Assembly: GCA_022564995.1 (NCBI GenBank)
Contig: JADFKK010000027.1
Location: 1 to 41,772 of the forward strand
Origin: Planctomycetota bacterium
GTDB lineage: Bacteria; Planctomycetota; Planctomycetia; Pirellulales; JADFKK01
DNA: 41,772 nt
Direction: 5' to 3'
Shown: positions 24,722 to 33,851 of the stretch, in pieces
How positions within the stretch are numbered: the first letter of the stretch is position 1
How the letters are laid out: each line of letters begins with the position of its first letter
Notes under the pieces: model-generated
Seen by the model: only the letters and a program-made list of their open reading frames with translations
Told to the model about the DNA's origin: nothing
The model's database searches: none
Position numbers and translations under genes: made by a program

Positions 24722-25069
24722 TTATTCAACGACGGTGAAGCCAAGATCCTGGATTGTTTTCGCGAGCGCCTGGGCGTCCGCAAACTTACCGAGAACGAGC
24801 GTGACTCTTGCGGTTCGACCGCCGAACGGACCAACGGGGCCATGCTCCTCACGGTACGGAATGTACTCAACTTCCACGGACTTGACACCGCGACAGAGCT
24901 TGAAGGAATCGCGCACGGCGTCCTCATATCGCCCCTGTCAGGTGACTCCCGGCGTGAGCAGCACGACCTTCGTAGTGGCTTCACGCTTTTCGTCCTTGGC
25001 GCTGCCCGTCACGGTGAGGCTCAGAAAAATCAAGCTTATGCCGATCAGCGGCAGGATGGATCGTTGCAT
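24722..25069 (-). CDS. Small exported HMA-like protein with one in-frame UGA (probable selenoprotein)
   Basis: From the ATG at 25069, with AAGGAG about 10 bases upstream, the frame reads a signal peptide (MQRSILPLIGISLIFLSLTV...GSA), then KVVLLTPGVT, a UGA at 24940-24938 (codon 44), and continues in the same frame to TAA at 24722, 115 residues in all. The part after the UGA (EDAVRDSFKLCRGVKSVEVEYIP ... LAKTIQDLGFTVVE) matches an HMA domain. The UGA stands where the first Cys of the GMTCxxC metal site belongs; the second Cys position is Arg. Reading UGA as selenocysteine restores one coherent metal-binding fold. A point mutation in a decaying gene is the alternative, but the rest of the frame is intact. 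Confidence 0.68.
24889..24913 (-). promoter_or_regulatory. Weak SECIS-like hairpin after UGA of HMA protein
   Basis: A 5-bp stem CGCGA/TCGCG with a 15-base loop lies 24 bases downstream of the UGA at 24940-24938. The large loop makes this the weakest of the SECIS candidates in the window. Confidence 0.25.
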
Positions 25070-25290
25070 GTGGGGGAATCTCCTTCAATCGCGTTGATGG
25101 ACGCTGGACGACAACTACTTGACACACGGCCTCCGAAAAGATGCCTAACTTGTTAGTAGACCGGCCGCGGCAAGTTAATATCTTAATTTCTCGGAAATCC
25201 TCGATTCGCACTATTAACTTCCGCCTCTCGCTCTACTATCTCTAAGAGGGCCGGGTCGTTTCCGTTTCGGGCCGACTGGAGGGTATTACG

Positions 25291-26025
25291 ATGATTCGAC
25301 TCGTCACAGTCACCGCAATGACGGTCGCGTTGTTGCTGCCCTCCGCCATTCGAGCCGGCGAAAGAGCCGAGGTAAAGAGGCTCAGGAAAACGATTCGTAC
25401 ATTGCAACAGAGAGTTGATCGGCTGGAAAAACAGATCGCCGCGGCAACAGAGGCGACACGATCCAATGTGAGAGAATCGTGGCCGGTATTGCCAACGCAG
25501 CCACTTCCGAACCGCGGCGAAATGCTTGGGCCGATTGCTTCCAGTGGACGATGCGTGACGAAGCGAACTCGCCTGAAGGTCGGGCAGGTGTTACAGGTCC
25601 AATGGCAGCAGCAGTGGTGGGCGGCGCGCGTATTGCGCGCTCGTCGAGATGGAAAGGTGAGGATTCGCTACGTCGGTTGGGGATCCGAATACGACGAGAC
25701 CGTCGTCAGGTCGCGGCTTCAACTTGACCGCCAGGCCGTAAAAAAGGCCCGGAAAGCAGCCCTCTCGCCGTGGATCGTGGGCACGGCCGAGCTCGTTCCT
25801 TTCGAGGGAGTCCTTGCCTCGCTGGCGATCGGTCAGGAGATCCTCGTCGAATCGGGCGGCCAGTGGTGGCCGGCAACCGTCCTGGGCATCCTTGCTCACG
25901 AGCGCAAAGCGAGAATTCATTACACTGGCTGGGAAGCCAGTTGGGATGAGAATGTAGCGAATTCGCGAATTCGCACGGTACAGCGATTGCAAAAAAAACT
26001 GAACCCGAACGAGGGCACTAAATAG
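25291..26025 (+). CDS. Exported protein with two Tudor/agenet-like domains
   Basis: The 244-residue protein has a signal peptide (MIRLVTVTAMTVALLLPSAIRAG), a short coiled coil (VKRLRKTIRTLQQRVDRLEKQI) and two similar domains of about 60 residues. Domain 1 has VGQVLQVQWQQQWWAARVL then VRIRYVGWGSEYDETV. Domain 2 has IGQEILVESGGQWWPATVL then ARIHYTGWEASWDENV. The pattern W(W)xAxVL...I.Y.GW...WDE.V is that of Tudor-knot/MBT/agenet-type beta barrels, best known in eukaryotic chromatin readers. In an exported bacterial protein the ligand is unknown. GGAGG lies 8 bases before the ATG. It precedes the sigma factor gene by only 27 bases and may share its transcript. Confidence 0.7.
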   Translation: MIRLVTVTAMTVALLLPSAIRAGERAEVKRLRKTIRTLQQRVDRLEKQIAAATEATRSNVRESWPVLPTQPLPNRGEMLGPIASSGRCVTKRTRLKVGQVLQVQWQQQWWAARVLRARRDGKVRIRYVGWGSEYDETVVRSRLQLDRQAVKKARKAALSPWIVGTAELVPFEGVLASLAIGQEILVESGGQWWPATVLGILAHERKARIHYTGWEASWDENVANSRIRTVQRLQKKLNPNEGTK

Positions 26026-26052
26026 CCGGACATGCCCGGAGGGAAAACATTG

Positions 26053-26610
26053 ATGACCGACGGCGAGTTGGTTCGCCAGGCTCTGCGGGATGATCGCGAT
26101 GCGTGCGAACAGCTCGTGCGCCGCTGGTCCGCGCGCGTGCTCGCCTTTTGTCACGCCCGAGTCGGAAATCGGCACCTCGCCGAAGACCTCGCGCAGGAGT
26201 CGCTGCTCCGCGGGCTGCGGGGGCTGCACACGCTCCAATCGCCCGAAAAGTTCGGTCCCTGGCTGCGGGGCATCGCCGCGCGGGTTTGCCTCGATTGGCG
26301 AAAGAGCAAGCAGTCGTCCCAGGTTCCGTTCACGTCGATCGCGCCCGATTGCGGGGCGGACGACTTGGCCTCCACCGACCCGGAAGCCACCGAGGGGGAA
26401 GTCGATCGGGCCGACGAATTGCGGCAATTGATGAACGAAGTCGAATCGCTCGGCGACGACCACCGAGAGGTTTTGATGCTGTACTATTATCAGGACGTGA
26501 CGTATCGCGATCTGGCCGAACTGTTGGGCGTCTCGACAGCGACCGTCAATGCCAGGCTGACCCAAGCCCGGGCGATCTTGCGCCGACGACTGAGCGGCTC
26601 GCGGAGATGA
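26053..26610 (+). CDS. ECF-type RNA polymerase sigma factor
   Basis: The 185-residue protein has sigma region 2 (ACEQLVRRWSARVLAFCHAR ... AEDLAQESLLRGLRGL) and region 4 (LMNEVESLGDDHREVLMLYY, then YRDLAELLGVSTATVNARLTQAR), without regions 1 and 3, so it is an ECF sigma factor. I choose the ATG at 26053 because GGAGGG lies about 10 bases upstream; an in-frame ATG at 26032 would overlap that site. The next gene, 5 bases downstream, encodes the probable anti-sigma factor. Confidence 0.9.
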   Translation: MTDGELVRQALRDDRDACEQLVRRWSARVLAFCHARVGNRHLAEDLAQESLLRGLRGLHTLQSPEKFGPWLRGIAARVCLDWRKSKQSSQVPFTSIAPDCGADDLASTDPEATEGEVDRADELRQLMNEVESLGDDHREVLMLYYYQDVTYRDLAELLGVSTATVNARLTQARAILRRRLSGSRR

Positions 26611-26614
26611 ATCG

Positions 26615-28045
26615 ATGAATTGCAACGAAACCCAAGATCGGATTGGCGCGTGGATCGATCGGCAACTCGACGCCGACGAACTGACCGCGTTGGAATCGCA
26701 TTTGTCCGTCTGCGGCGAATGCCGTTCGGCGAGCGAAGCGCAGCGGGCGCAAGACGCCGACCTGCTGCGGGCCTTTGGGCCGCATCGCGAAGCGGCCCAC
26801 GGCGTGGCCGATCGGGTGATCGACATTTGGAAGGTTCAGCCGACGGATGTTTCGCCGCCAGCCCGAGGGATCGTTCTGCGCTGGGGCACGCCGGTGCTTG
26901 CCGCGGCGGCCGGCTTCTTACTGGCGGTGTTGATGTTTCAGCCGTGGAAGGAAAATGTTCCGATGGTCAAGAACCCGACCGGTTCTGCCAACGACAGCCC
27001 CTCCGTCAACAGTCCACCCAAGCCGCCCATCCCATCGGTCGAAGCGACCGTCGCGAGCCTCGTCGTCGCCACCGGCAGCGTCGAAGTCCGCGAACAAGGC
27101 GCAGACGCCTGGCAGGTTTACGCCGATTCGGCTGACTTTCGCTGCGCCTTCGGCGGCATGGTCAAGACGGGCCCCAATGTTCGCTGCGAGTTAAAAACGA
27201 CCGACGGCTGCGTCATTCGACTCAACGCCGATACGGAGATTAAGCTCACCTCCGCCAGCGCCCTTGAGGTGCAGCGAGGAGAAGTCTGGTGTAGCGCGCC
27301 GGAGAATGTTTCGCTAAAGGTGTCGGCTTCCAAAGCAAGCGAGCCGCCGCCACCCGCTGCTGCGCAAGAAATGCTGTGGATGCTGGTATGCCCTTCCGAA
27401 TCACGCCTGATGGCCGTGGTCCGGCGCGACGGCAGCGTACGAGTCACCGCCGCCAACGGTGAGATTGAATTGCAGACGCCGACCGGCCGCGACTGGCTGC
27501 GGCGAGGCGAAACTGCGACGTTTGTGGGAGGTCAGTTCGTCAAGGAACAGCCATCCACCGATCCGCTTCTCGCCGCCAGTTGGATGCATCCGCTGTTAAT
27601 TCGCAAAGGTCATGCGGACAAAGAACTCGCCGGCCGCGTCGATGAGCTGATCGCCCGGCTGGGCCGATCCAAGCTGACGTTGCTCTACGAGCAAGAGATT
27701 CGCAGCCTCGGCGGGCACGCCGTGCTGCCGCTGCTGCGTTACGTGCAGTCACCGCTCTTCCAAACCGAACCGCCGCGGCGGCGAACCGCCATGCGGATAC
27801 TCTCCGACATCGCCCCCAGTTGGACCGTGTCCGATCTCATCGAACTGCTCTGCGACAACGACGCCAACACGCGTTATTTGGCCGCCAAAGCACTGCATCG
27901 GCTCACGGGCCTCGATCACGGTCGCCCGGCCGACAAGTGGCGCGAAGCTCTGATCCAATGCCAGCCCAGCATCGAAACCTGGCAACAGTGGTGGGCCAAA
28001 AACCGCAAGCGATACCCGTCGCTCAGCGACGCTCGCAGTGTCTAG
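26615..28045 (+). CDS. Zinc-finger anti-sigma / FecR-like membrane protein
   Basis: The 476-residue protein begins with an anti-sigma zinc-binding domain (MNCNETQDRIGAWIDRQLDA, then HLSVCGECR, the HxxxCxxC motif) in the cytoplasm. One membrane segment follows at about residues 88-108 (RWGTPVLAAAAGFLLAVLMF). The outer part has a FecR-like domain (VASLVVATGSVEVREQGADAW, LKTTDGCVIRLNADTEI, RGEVWC) and a C-terminal helical region of about 130 residues (VLPLLRYVQSPLF, YLAAKALHRLTGL) resembling HEAT-type repeats. It probably holds the sigma factor encoded at 26053 until an extracytoplasmic signal is received. The pair is co-transcribed. Confidence 0.85.
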   Translation: MNCNETQDRIGAWIDRQLDADELTALESHLSVCGECRSASEAQRAQDADLLRAFGPHREAAHGVADRVIDIWKVQPTDVSPPARGIVLRWGTPVLAAAAGFLLAVLMFQPWKENVPMVKNPTGSANDSPSVNSPPKPPIPSVEATVASLVVATGSVEVREQGADAWQVYADSADFRCAFGGMVKTGPNVRCELKTTDGCVIRLNADTEIKLTSASALEVQRGEVWCSAPENVSLKVSASKASEPPPPAAAQEMLWMLVCPSESRLMAVVRRDGSVRVTAANGEIELQTPTGRDWLRRGETATFVGGQFVKEQPSTDPLLAASWMHPLLIRKGHADKELAGRVDELIARLGRSKLTLLYEQEIRSLGGHAVLPLLRYVQSPLFQTEPPRRRTAMRILSDIAPSWTVSDLIELLCDNDANTRYLAAKALHRLTGLDHGRPADKWREALIQCQPSIETWQQWWAKNRKRYPSLSDARSV

Positions 28046-28297
28046 CTTTCGCCAAAATGCGGCCGTCCGCACGTCGGCCTGCAAGTCGCTGCGGATCATC
28101 TATCGGATGGGGAAAACCCGCACCCCGTATGATGAAAACCGCTACCAAAGACAACTCCAACGCAGAAACAGACCCCGGGCAAAACTTATCCCCAGCCGAT
28201 GACGGCAAACGTCGATCGTCTACAGGGGTGGCTTTGCCTTTCTTACGCTGCCGGAATAGGATGGAAGGATACACATGTCTTATTCTAGGGAGATGCT

Positions 28298-28870
28298 ATG
28301 AACGCCGTGATGTTGATGTTGGCGATGGCTGCTAGCGGGGTGGTGACCGGGCGGGCGGAATTGCCCGGGGGTGGGTTTGAATATGTGATTCAGATCGAGC
28401 CGCAATTGCTCGATTCGCAACCGGGCGGAGTGTTGGTCAGCAGCGACATTCCGCCGGGTTTGCGCGGAGCGCGGCGATGTCGGGTGATCGTCGGCGAGGG
28501 GCCGCTACCGGTCGGGGTGACGGCGCTGGCCGATTTGCCCGAGGAGCTGCTTGTGCCGGCGCCGGCGAAATCGGTCGATCCGCCGCCGGTCGACGATGGC
28601 AAGGCCGAACCGGCGGAGTTTCGACAGCCGACCGGTGTGAAACCGCTGCCGGTCGCACGGCCGGAATCGGACGATGAACCAGAGACGTCGGCCGACGCCT
28701 CCGACGAGCAGCAGGAAGAATCGGAAAACGAGTCCAAGCCCTGGACCGTGCTGGTGCTGACGATGCTGGGGCTGTTCGTTTCGATCGGCGGGAATGTTTA
28801 CCTGGGGTGGAATTTTTTGGGATTGCGGAAGCGGTATCGGGCGATGATGGGGGGGGTAATGCGCGGCTAA
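28298..28870 (+). CDS. Small single-pass membrane protein, unknown
   Basis: The 190-residue protein has an N-terminal hydrophobic start (MNAVMLMLAMAASGVVTG), a beta-rich part (FEYVIQIEPQLLDSQPGG, then GARRCRVIVGEGPLPV), a Pro- and acid-rich linker and one membrane segment near the C-terminus (WTVLVLTMLGLFVSIGGNVY) ending in basic residues. AGGGAGA precedes the ATG. It is convergent with the ATPase gene that ends at 28886. I recognise no family. Confidence 0.6.
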   Translation: MNAVMLMLAMAASGVVTGRAELPGGGFEYVIQIEPQLLDSQPGGVLVSSDIPPGLRGARRCRVIVGEGPLPVGVTALADLPEELLVPAPAKSVDPPPVDDGKAEPAEFRQPTGVKPLPVARPESDDEPETSADASDEQQEESENESKPWTVLVLTMLGLFVSIGGNVYLGWNFLGLRKRYRAMMGGVMRG

Positions 28871-28885
28871 TCCGCAAGCGAATGG

Positions 28886-31800
28886 TTAAGCGGCTTGGGA
28901 CTCGTCGTCTTCTTCTTCATACTCTTCATCTTCATCATACTCTTCATCTTCGTCCGACTCTTCGTCTTCTTCCTCGTACTCATCTTCCTCTTCGTCCTCG
29001 AAATCTTTGTCGCTCAGTTCGATCTTCTCTTCCTCTTCCATCGGCTCGTCGATTTCCTCAACTACTTCGACCGGCTGTTTCTTGGCTGCGCGTCGACGGC
29101 GCTTGGCGGGCACCGCTACCTCTTTTTCTGATTCCACCAGCGCCGGCACTTCATCGACGCTTGGCTGGTGATCGGGCAACTCCCGCACCTTGACTCGCAT
29201 GGCGGTGAAAATTTTCTTGATGTGTTCGTGGCAAGTGAACACGAGCAAGGAATGCCCCGCCTTGGCGAAATCTCGCAGCACGCGGGCCGCCGCTTTCGCC
29301 CGCGGTACGTCGAAATTTACCAGCACGTCGTCGAGCACGAGCGGCAACTGCGCCCCGCGGCGAGCATACGAGGCGACCAATGCCAGCCGCAGGCTCAGGA
29401 ACAATTGCTCGCGCGTGCCGCGGCTGAGCACCTCGACGCGCAGCACGTTCCCCTCGGCGTCGTCGACCAGCAGCGACTCTTCGCCCAGCGGGGTCCAGAC
29501 GCGGCGGTATCGACCCTCGGTCAATCGGCCTAAATAACCGGAGGCCTCTTGCAGCGTCTCAGGCTGCCGCTCCTGTTCGTAGCGATGCCGCACCACATCC
29601 AGCACGTGCGCGGTGGTGGCCTGGACTTGCCATTGCTCGATCGCGTCTTGCAGCCGGCGCTGCACGCAGCCAAGCTGCAATTGCTTTTCGGTCCACTGGC
29701 GGTCATCGACGAGCGTCTCTAGCTCGTGGCTCAGCGCGCCGCGTTTTTCGGTCTCTTGTAACAATTCGGCCCGCGATTTTTCCAGCCGCGCGGCGATTTG
29801 TTCGCGGCGTTCGATCAGCGCGGCGCCTGCCTCACCCTCTAAACATTCGGCCAGCCGGCCGCGCGAGCACCGCCCGGCGATGGCCGCCTCGATCTCGGCC
29901 TCTAGCTGGGCGCGACGCTGCTGAAGCGTTTCGGCCTGCTGCTGAAGCTCGGCTCGCCGGAGAAATTCCGCTTCGCTGTCGGTGCCCGCCTCGTGCAGCA
30001 GCCGCCGGCGGCGCATCTGAAGCGATTCGACCGCCCGGGCGTACTTCTTCTGATCCTGTCGGCAGCGTCGTGACTGATCTCGAAGTTGTTGTCGGCGCAA
30101 CACCAGAGCTTCCTGCTGGCCGAGCGTCTCCCGGAGTCTTTCCAGGCAAGTCGCCGGATCGCCAGCCACATCCTGCAAGCCAACATCGGCGGCGAGTTGA
30201 TGGACCCGCCCGACGATCGATTCCCATTGCCCTCGTCGCTGCGCAAGTTCCTCGTCGCGGCGCCCCAGGTCGCGTTCGATCGTCTCCAGCCGCGCATCGT
30301 TGTTGGCCAGATTGCGCACCTGCTTGGGTGAGAGCCCCGCTGGCAGGCCGGCCTCGCCCAGGGCGCTGCGCCAGTGACCGACGTGCCGTCGATACGTGGC
30401 GTCCGACGCCTCCTGGCGCTCTTCGGCCGCCAACAATTCATCCTCGGCGATCTGCCGGCGGGCCTGGAGCGGCAGCAATGCTTCGAGTTTGGCCAACTGT
30501 TCTTCGGCGTCTTTTAATCGCGAGGCCAAAGGGCCGCTGCCGTGGGGCAGTTGTTCGTCGAGCTTGTCGCGATCCTCCTCGGCCTGTTTGACTTGCAGCT
30601 CGAGCATCGTGGCCTGCTTCTGGCAGGCTTCGAGCCGGGTGGCCGCCGTTCGCTCTAACACGGGTTTGGCCAGGCCCGCTCCGCCGCACAGCAAAATGCC
30701 AAACGCGGCCACCAGCCAACCCCCCGCCAATCCGAGCGACGGCAAGATCATGCCGACTACGCCGCACAGCAGCAACACCATGCCGACCACGAACAGCACG
30801 CCCAGCCCGGCGAGCGCCGGCAGCGAGAGCATCTGCCGCTCCATCAGCCGGTCGCTGCGTTGTTGCAATTTTTTCTGATGCCCGGAAAGCTGCAACAGCC
30901 GCTCGTCGAGCTGCACGCGCCGTCGCACCTGGGCCACACGATTGCCGGCCGTCTCCAGTGCCGAGGTAAGATCTCCATGTGGCCGAGAAGCCATCGCCCG
31001 ACGAACTTCCGCTTCCAGCGTTTCCAGCGACCCGGCCGCCGCGGCGACTTGTTGCTCTGCATGGGTCCGCTCCTGCCGTGCCTCGCGCAGCGCCCGAACC
31101 GGCGTGCGCAGCGCGGCCAACGTCCGCGGCGTGACCTGCGGTGCCGCCGTTCGATCTGCCGAGGCATCATCGGGCGTTAGTCCCAATCGCTCGTACTCGG
31201 CGCGGCGTTGCTGCTGCAACTGCTCGACTTCGCTCTGCAGCTTGTCGACGTCCTGTCGAATCGATTCGATCCACCCGCGCTGTTCCACGAGCGCCTCGAT
31301 CCGCGGGCCGTTGCGCCACAATGTCTCGTTGAAATTCAGCCGCTCGGCCTCGCCGCGCAGCTCTCGCCGGCGGTCGCGCAATTCGCGGCGGCGCGATTGC
31401 CGCCCTGCGATTTTCGCGTTGATCGACTCCAAACGATGCACGGCATCGGTCGACAATCCGTCGATCGGACCGAGCGCTTCGATCTGTCCGCCGAGCGCGG
31501 TCGACTCGTGCCACTTTGGCCCGATGGCCGTGGCGACATCGATCACGCCGGCCTGCATCTCTAGTTCGTCGATCGTCTCTTGCAGCCGCTCGGCCTTGCC
31601 GCGTAGCTGGCCCAGATCCGCGGACAATCGCCCGTAACGCCGGCTGAGCGTGCCGAGTTCTTCGATTTCTCCCTGCAATTGTTCCTGCTCGGCGAGCAGA
31701 TCGGTAACGACGCTCGGTCGATCGTCCGGGGCCAACAGCCGGCACCGCGAGGATTCCAATGCCCGAGTGACTTCCAGCAGCGACACGCGGTCGAGCCCCG

Positions 31801-32263
31801 AAGTCAAATCGTAAAGCAGCCGGGCGGCGTCGGTGTCGCTGAGGGTGCCGAGTTCCTGGATTTCTCGCAGGCCAACGGCGAACACGTTGTTGAAGACCGC
31901 CTCATCGACGTTGCACAGTAGTACGTCCAGCAGATGCCCGCCTTGCTGCGTGCCATCGGCGGCGGTGAGCAGCACGTCACCCTCGGGGTGGGTGTCGTCA
32001 TTTTGGTGCCGGCTGACGCAGAAACTTCCGTTGGGGCTGGTCACCTGCAACATGCCGCCCGGCTGGCCGCCATGTAAGGGCGGAAAATATCGCTGCCGCC
32101 GCTGGGGCGAAAACCCATACAGTATCGAGCGGATAAACTGCAACAGCGTCGTCTTGCCGGCCTCGTTGCGACCGTAAAACACGGACAGCGGTTCGTCGAG
32201 CCCTTCCAGCTCCAGGTCGCTCCACATGCCGAAACCGTCGATTTTGAGCGAGGTCAGCTTCAC
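28886..32263 (-). CDS. SMC/Rad50-like ATPase, YhaN type
   Basis: The 1,125-residue protein starts MKLTSLKIDGFGMWSDLELE and has Walker A GRNEAGKTT (31-39). The C-terminal half-site has the signature LSRGTREQLFLSLRLALV and Walker B LPLVLDDVLVNFD. Between them are long coiled coils and, unlike SbcC, two hydrophobic segments (about residues 474-537; GVLFVVGMVLLLCGVVGMIL) of the type seen in YhaN. No CxxC zinc hook is visible. The last 50 residues are almost all Glu, Asp and Ser. The start overlaps the stop of the metallophosphoesterase gene by 4 bases, so the two are translationally coupled and probably form an Mre11/Rad50-like complex at the membrane. Confidence 0.87.
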   Translation of the reverse strand: MKLTSLKIDGFGMWSDLELEGLDEPLSVFYGRNEAGKTTLLQFIRSILYGFSPQRRQRYFPPLHGGQPGGMLQVTSPNGSFCVSRHQNDDTHPEGDVLLTAADGTQQGGHLLDVLLCNVDEAVFNNVFAVGLREIQELGTLSDTDAARLLYDLTSGLDRVSLLEVTRALESSRCRLLAPDDRPSVVTDLLAEQEQLQGEIEELGTLSRRYGRLSADLGQLRGKAERLQETIDELEMQAGVIDVATAIGPKWHESTALGGQIEALGPIDGLSTDAVHRLESINAKIAGRQSRRRELRDRRRELRGEAERLNFNETLWRNGPRIEALVEQRGWIESIRQDVDKLQSEVEQLQQQRRAEYERLGLTPDDASADRTAAPQVTPRTLAALRTPVRALREARQERTHAEQQVAAAAGSLETLEAEVRRAMASRPHGDLTSALETAGNRVAQVRRRVQLDERLLQLSGHQKKLQQRSDRLMERQMLSLPALAGLGVLFVVGMVLLLCGVVGMILPSLGLAGGWLVAAFGILLCGGAGLAKPVLERTAATRLEACQKQATMLELQVKQAEEDRDKLDEQLPHGSGPLASRLKDAEEQLAKLEALLPLQARRQIAEDELLAAEERQEASDATYRRHVGHWRSALGEAGLPAGLSPKQVRNLANNDARLETIERDLGRRDEELAQRRGQWESIVGRVHQLAADVGLQDVAGDPATCLERLRETLGQQEALVLRRQQLRDQSRRCRQDQKKYARAVESLQMRRRRLLHEAGTDSEAEFLRRAELQQQAETLQQRRAQLEAEIEAAIAGRCSRGRLAECLEGEAGAALIERREQIAARLEKSRAELLQETEKRGALSHELETLVDDRQWTEKQLQLGCVQRRLQDAIEQWQVQATTAHVLDVVRHRYEQERQPETLQEASGYLGRLTEGRYRRVWTPLGEESLLVDDAEGNVLRVEVLSRGTREQLFLSLRLALVASYARRGAQLPLVLDDVLVNFDVPRAKAAARVLRDFAKAGHSLLVFTCHEHIKKIFTAMRVKVRELPDHQPSVDEVPALVESEKEVAVPAKRRRRAAKKQPVEVVEEIDEPMEEEEKIELSDKDFEDEEEDEYEEEDEESDEDEEYDEDEEYEEEDDESQAA

Positions 32264-33528
32264 GATGCCACCCCCTTGGGCGCATCCGCCCCGCTGTCAT
32301 TCATGCCGTTATCTCCACTGAGCAAATCAACGCCCAGCAGCGCGGCCTGACGTAAAACTCGCTGCCGGGTTACGGCGCCCGAAAGTTCGACGGCGCCGGC
32401 CAGTGTGCCGGCCAAATGACGCTCGGAAAGATACGCTTCGAGGCTGAGCGGCAGTTCCTCGTCGGTCTGATGCTCGCGAATCGTCCGCAGATAATCGCCA
32501 AGTATTGACTCTTGTTCGTACCAATCGTGCGGCAGCGCGGCGGCCGCCTCGGTCTCCAGCGAAATCGTCCACAACACGGGCGGCTCGGTGCCGTATTCAA
32601 CATGCAGCCAGTCGAGCAAATCGGCGGCCAGTGTGCCATGTCGCAATTGCGCCATCAGTGGACCGTCGCCGGCAATCGTCCAACGGATCAGCCGGTCGAC
32701 GTCGCGCGTGCCGTCGCGGATTGCCTCGATGCGTTCGCGCAGCATTCGTTCGATTTGCTCACCGTGCGTCGAAGCATCGACTTCGATTCGCTCGTGATGC
32801 CAACGCACCTCGTCGGTCGGCAGCAGGCTCGATCGCACCCGGCGGCTCTCGTCGACCTGCACCAGCGTTGCCCCGTGTGGCCCGGTTTCCCGAGGGCTGC
32901 GGCCTTGCGGGCTGCCCGGCCAATGAGCCACCACGGGCGACGTGCAAAGGGTGCTACGATTTTGTCGACCGCCGAGAGCCCAATAATCGACGCTCGAACC
33001 GGTCAGCTCCGACTCGTCGGCGGAGCCCGAAACGATGGCGATGGTAAACAACCCGCCGACGTCGGCGCGGAGTTGATAGGAACCGATATTTTCCTGATCT
33101 TCGCGGCTGCGCCCGACCAGTCGGGCCAGCGGCTTTTCATCGCGTGAATGCAGAAAGTCGGCGGCTCGTCCGACGGGAAATGTGTGGACGTTTTCCGGCA
33201 GCGCCATGGCCGCCGGCCAGGCGCGTGGCGGATCGACCGAGCCGCCGGCCCAATAGACGGCGATTTCGCGCTCGGCCAACCGCTCGAACTGCCGAACCAA
33301 GAAAACGAGACTCCGTGGCGAGGACCGCTGCGACTGCACCAAATCGCCACTGAGTACGACAAAGTCGACCTCCTCGGCCAACGCCGCGTCGAACACCCGC
33401 TGGGCCGCGCGGAAGTGGGCCGCCAGAAATGTCTCGCGCAAGTGATCCGGCACCTCGGCCAGACCGTAGATGGGCTGTTCCAGATGGAAATTGCCGGCGT
33501 GGATAAAGCGAAACGGCCAATTCGACAT
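32260..33528 (-). CDS. Mre11/SbcD/YhaO-like metallophosphoesterase, altered active site
   Basis: The 422-residue protein is the expected partner of the YhaN-like ATPase. The N-terminus FRFIHAGNFHLEQPIYGL corresponds to FIHxADxHLD of Mre11, but the metal-binding Asp is Asn. The second motif, VVLSGDLVQ, is kept. The GNHD motif is replaced by GGSVDPP, and the later GHxH region reads GGRQNR. The enzyme may therefore be a weak nuclease or a structural subunit. The C-terminal domain has helical features typical of this family's capping domain. The gene ends with a 4-base overlap with the next gene. Confidence 0.78.
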   Translation of the reverse strand: MSNWPFRFIHAGNFHLEQPIYGLAEVPDHLRETFLAAHFRAAQRVFDAALAEEVDFVVLSGDLVQSQRSSPRSLVFLVRQFERLAEREIAVYWAGGSVDPPRAWPAAMALPENVHTFPVGRAADFLHSRDEKPLARLVGRSREDQENIGSYQLRADVGGLFTIAIVSGSADESELTGSSVDYWALGGRQNRSTLCTSPVVAHWPGSPQGRSPRETGPHGATLVQVDESRRVRSSLLPTDEVRWHHERIEVDASTHGEQIERMLRERIEAIRDGTRDVDRLIRWTIAGDGPLMAQLRHGTLAADLLDWLHVEYGTEPPVLWTISLETEAAAALPHDWYEQESILGDYLRTIREHQTDEELPLSLEAYLSERHLAGTLAGAVELSGAVTRQRVLRQAALLGVDLLSGDNGMNDSGADAPKGVAS

Positions 33529-33662
33529 GCCGCGCCTCCGTGCGCACGAGAACCCGCAAACGGCGTCCGGGCGGGCGCCGCAATAGATCGACGGGGTAGT
33601 TTAGCGAAGAACCGTAAGCGCCGCCATGTCGTTTTAGGGGAATTGCCGAGTCGGATTCCGTC

Positions 33663-33851
33663 TTAGACGCCCTTCGACAGCTCTATCAAGCGAGGATCCC
33701 ACACAACCGGGTCCGATGATTTTGACTCGATTTTGTGAAAGTCTGGATGCACTGGATTCCATCGGCCTCCAAACTTCTTCGCTCCGTCGCCTGTCATGGC
33801 GGTCGCAGCATGCTCCGATTTGTATAACCGGAACGCCGCACGGCAACTCAT
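33663..33851 (-). pseudogene. Truncated RES-domain toxin
   Basis: The 62-residue frame begins as a RES toxin does (RLYKSEHAATAMTGDGAKKFGGRWNPV) but stops after about 60 residues, where family members have about 150. The residues after GGRWNPV no longer resemble the family, and no continuation is found in other frames before the next gene. The start overlaps the antitoxin stop by 4 bases, the usual arrangement for this toxin-antitoxin type. I infer loss of toxin function by deletion. Confidence 0.7.

Noticed and set aside
25591..26826. 411-residue minus-strand open frame
   Set aside because: It is antisense to the Tudor-like, sigma and anti-sigma genes, which have clear domains.
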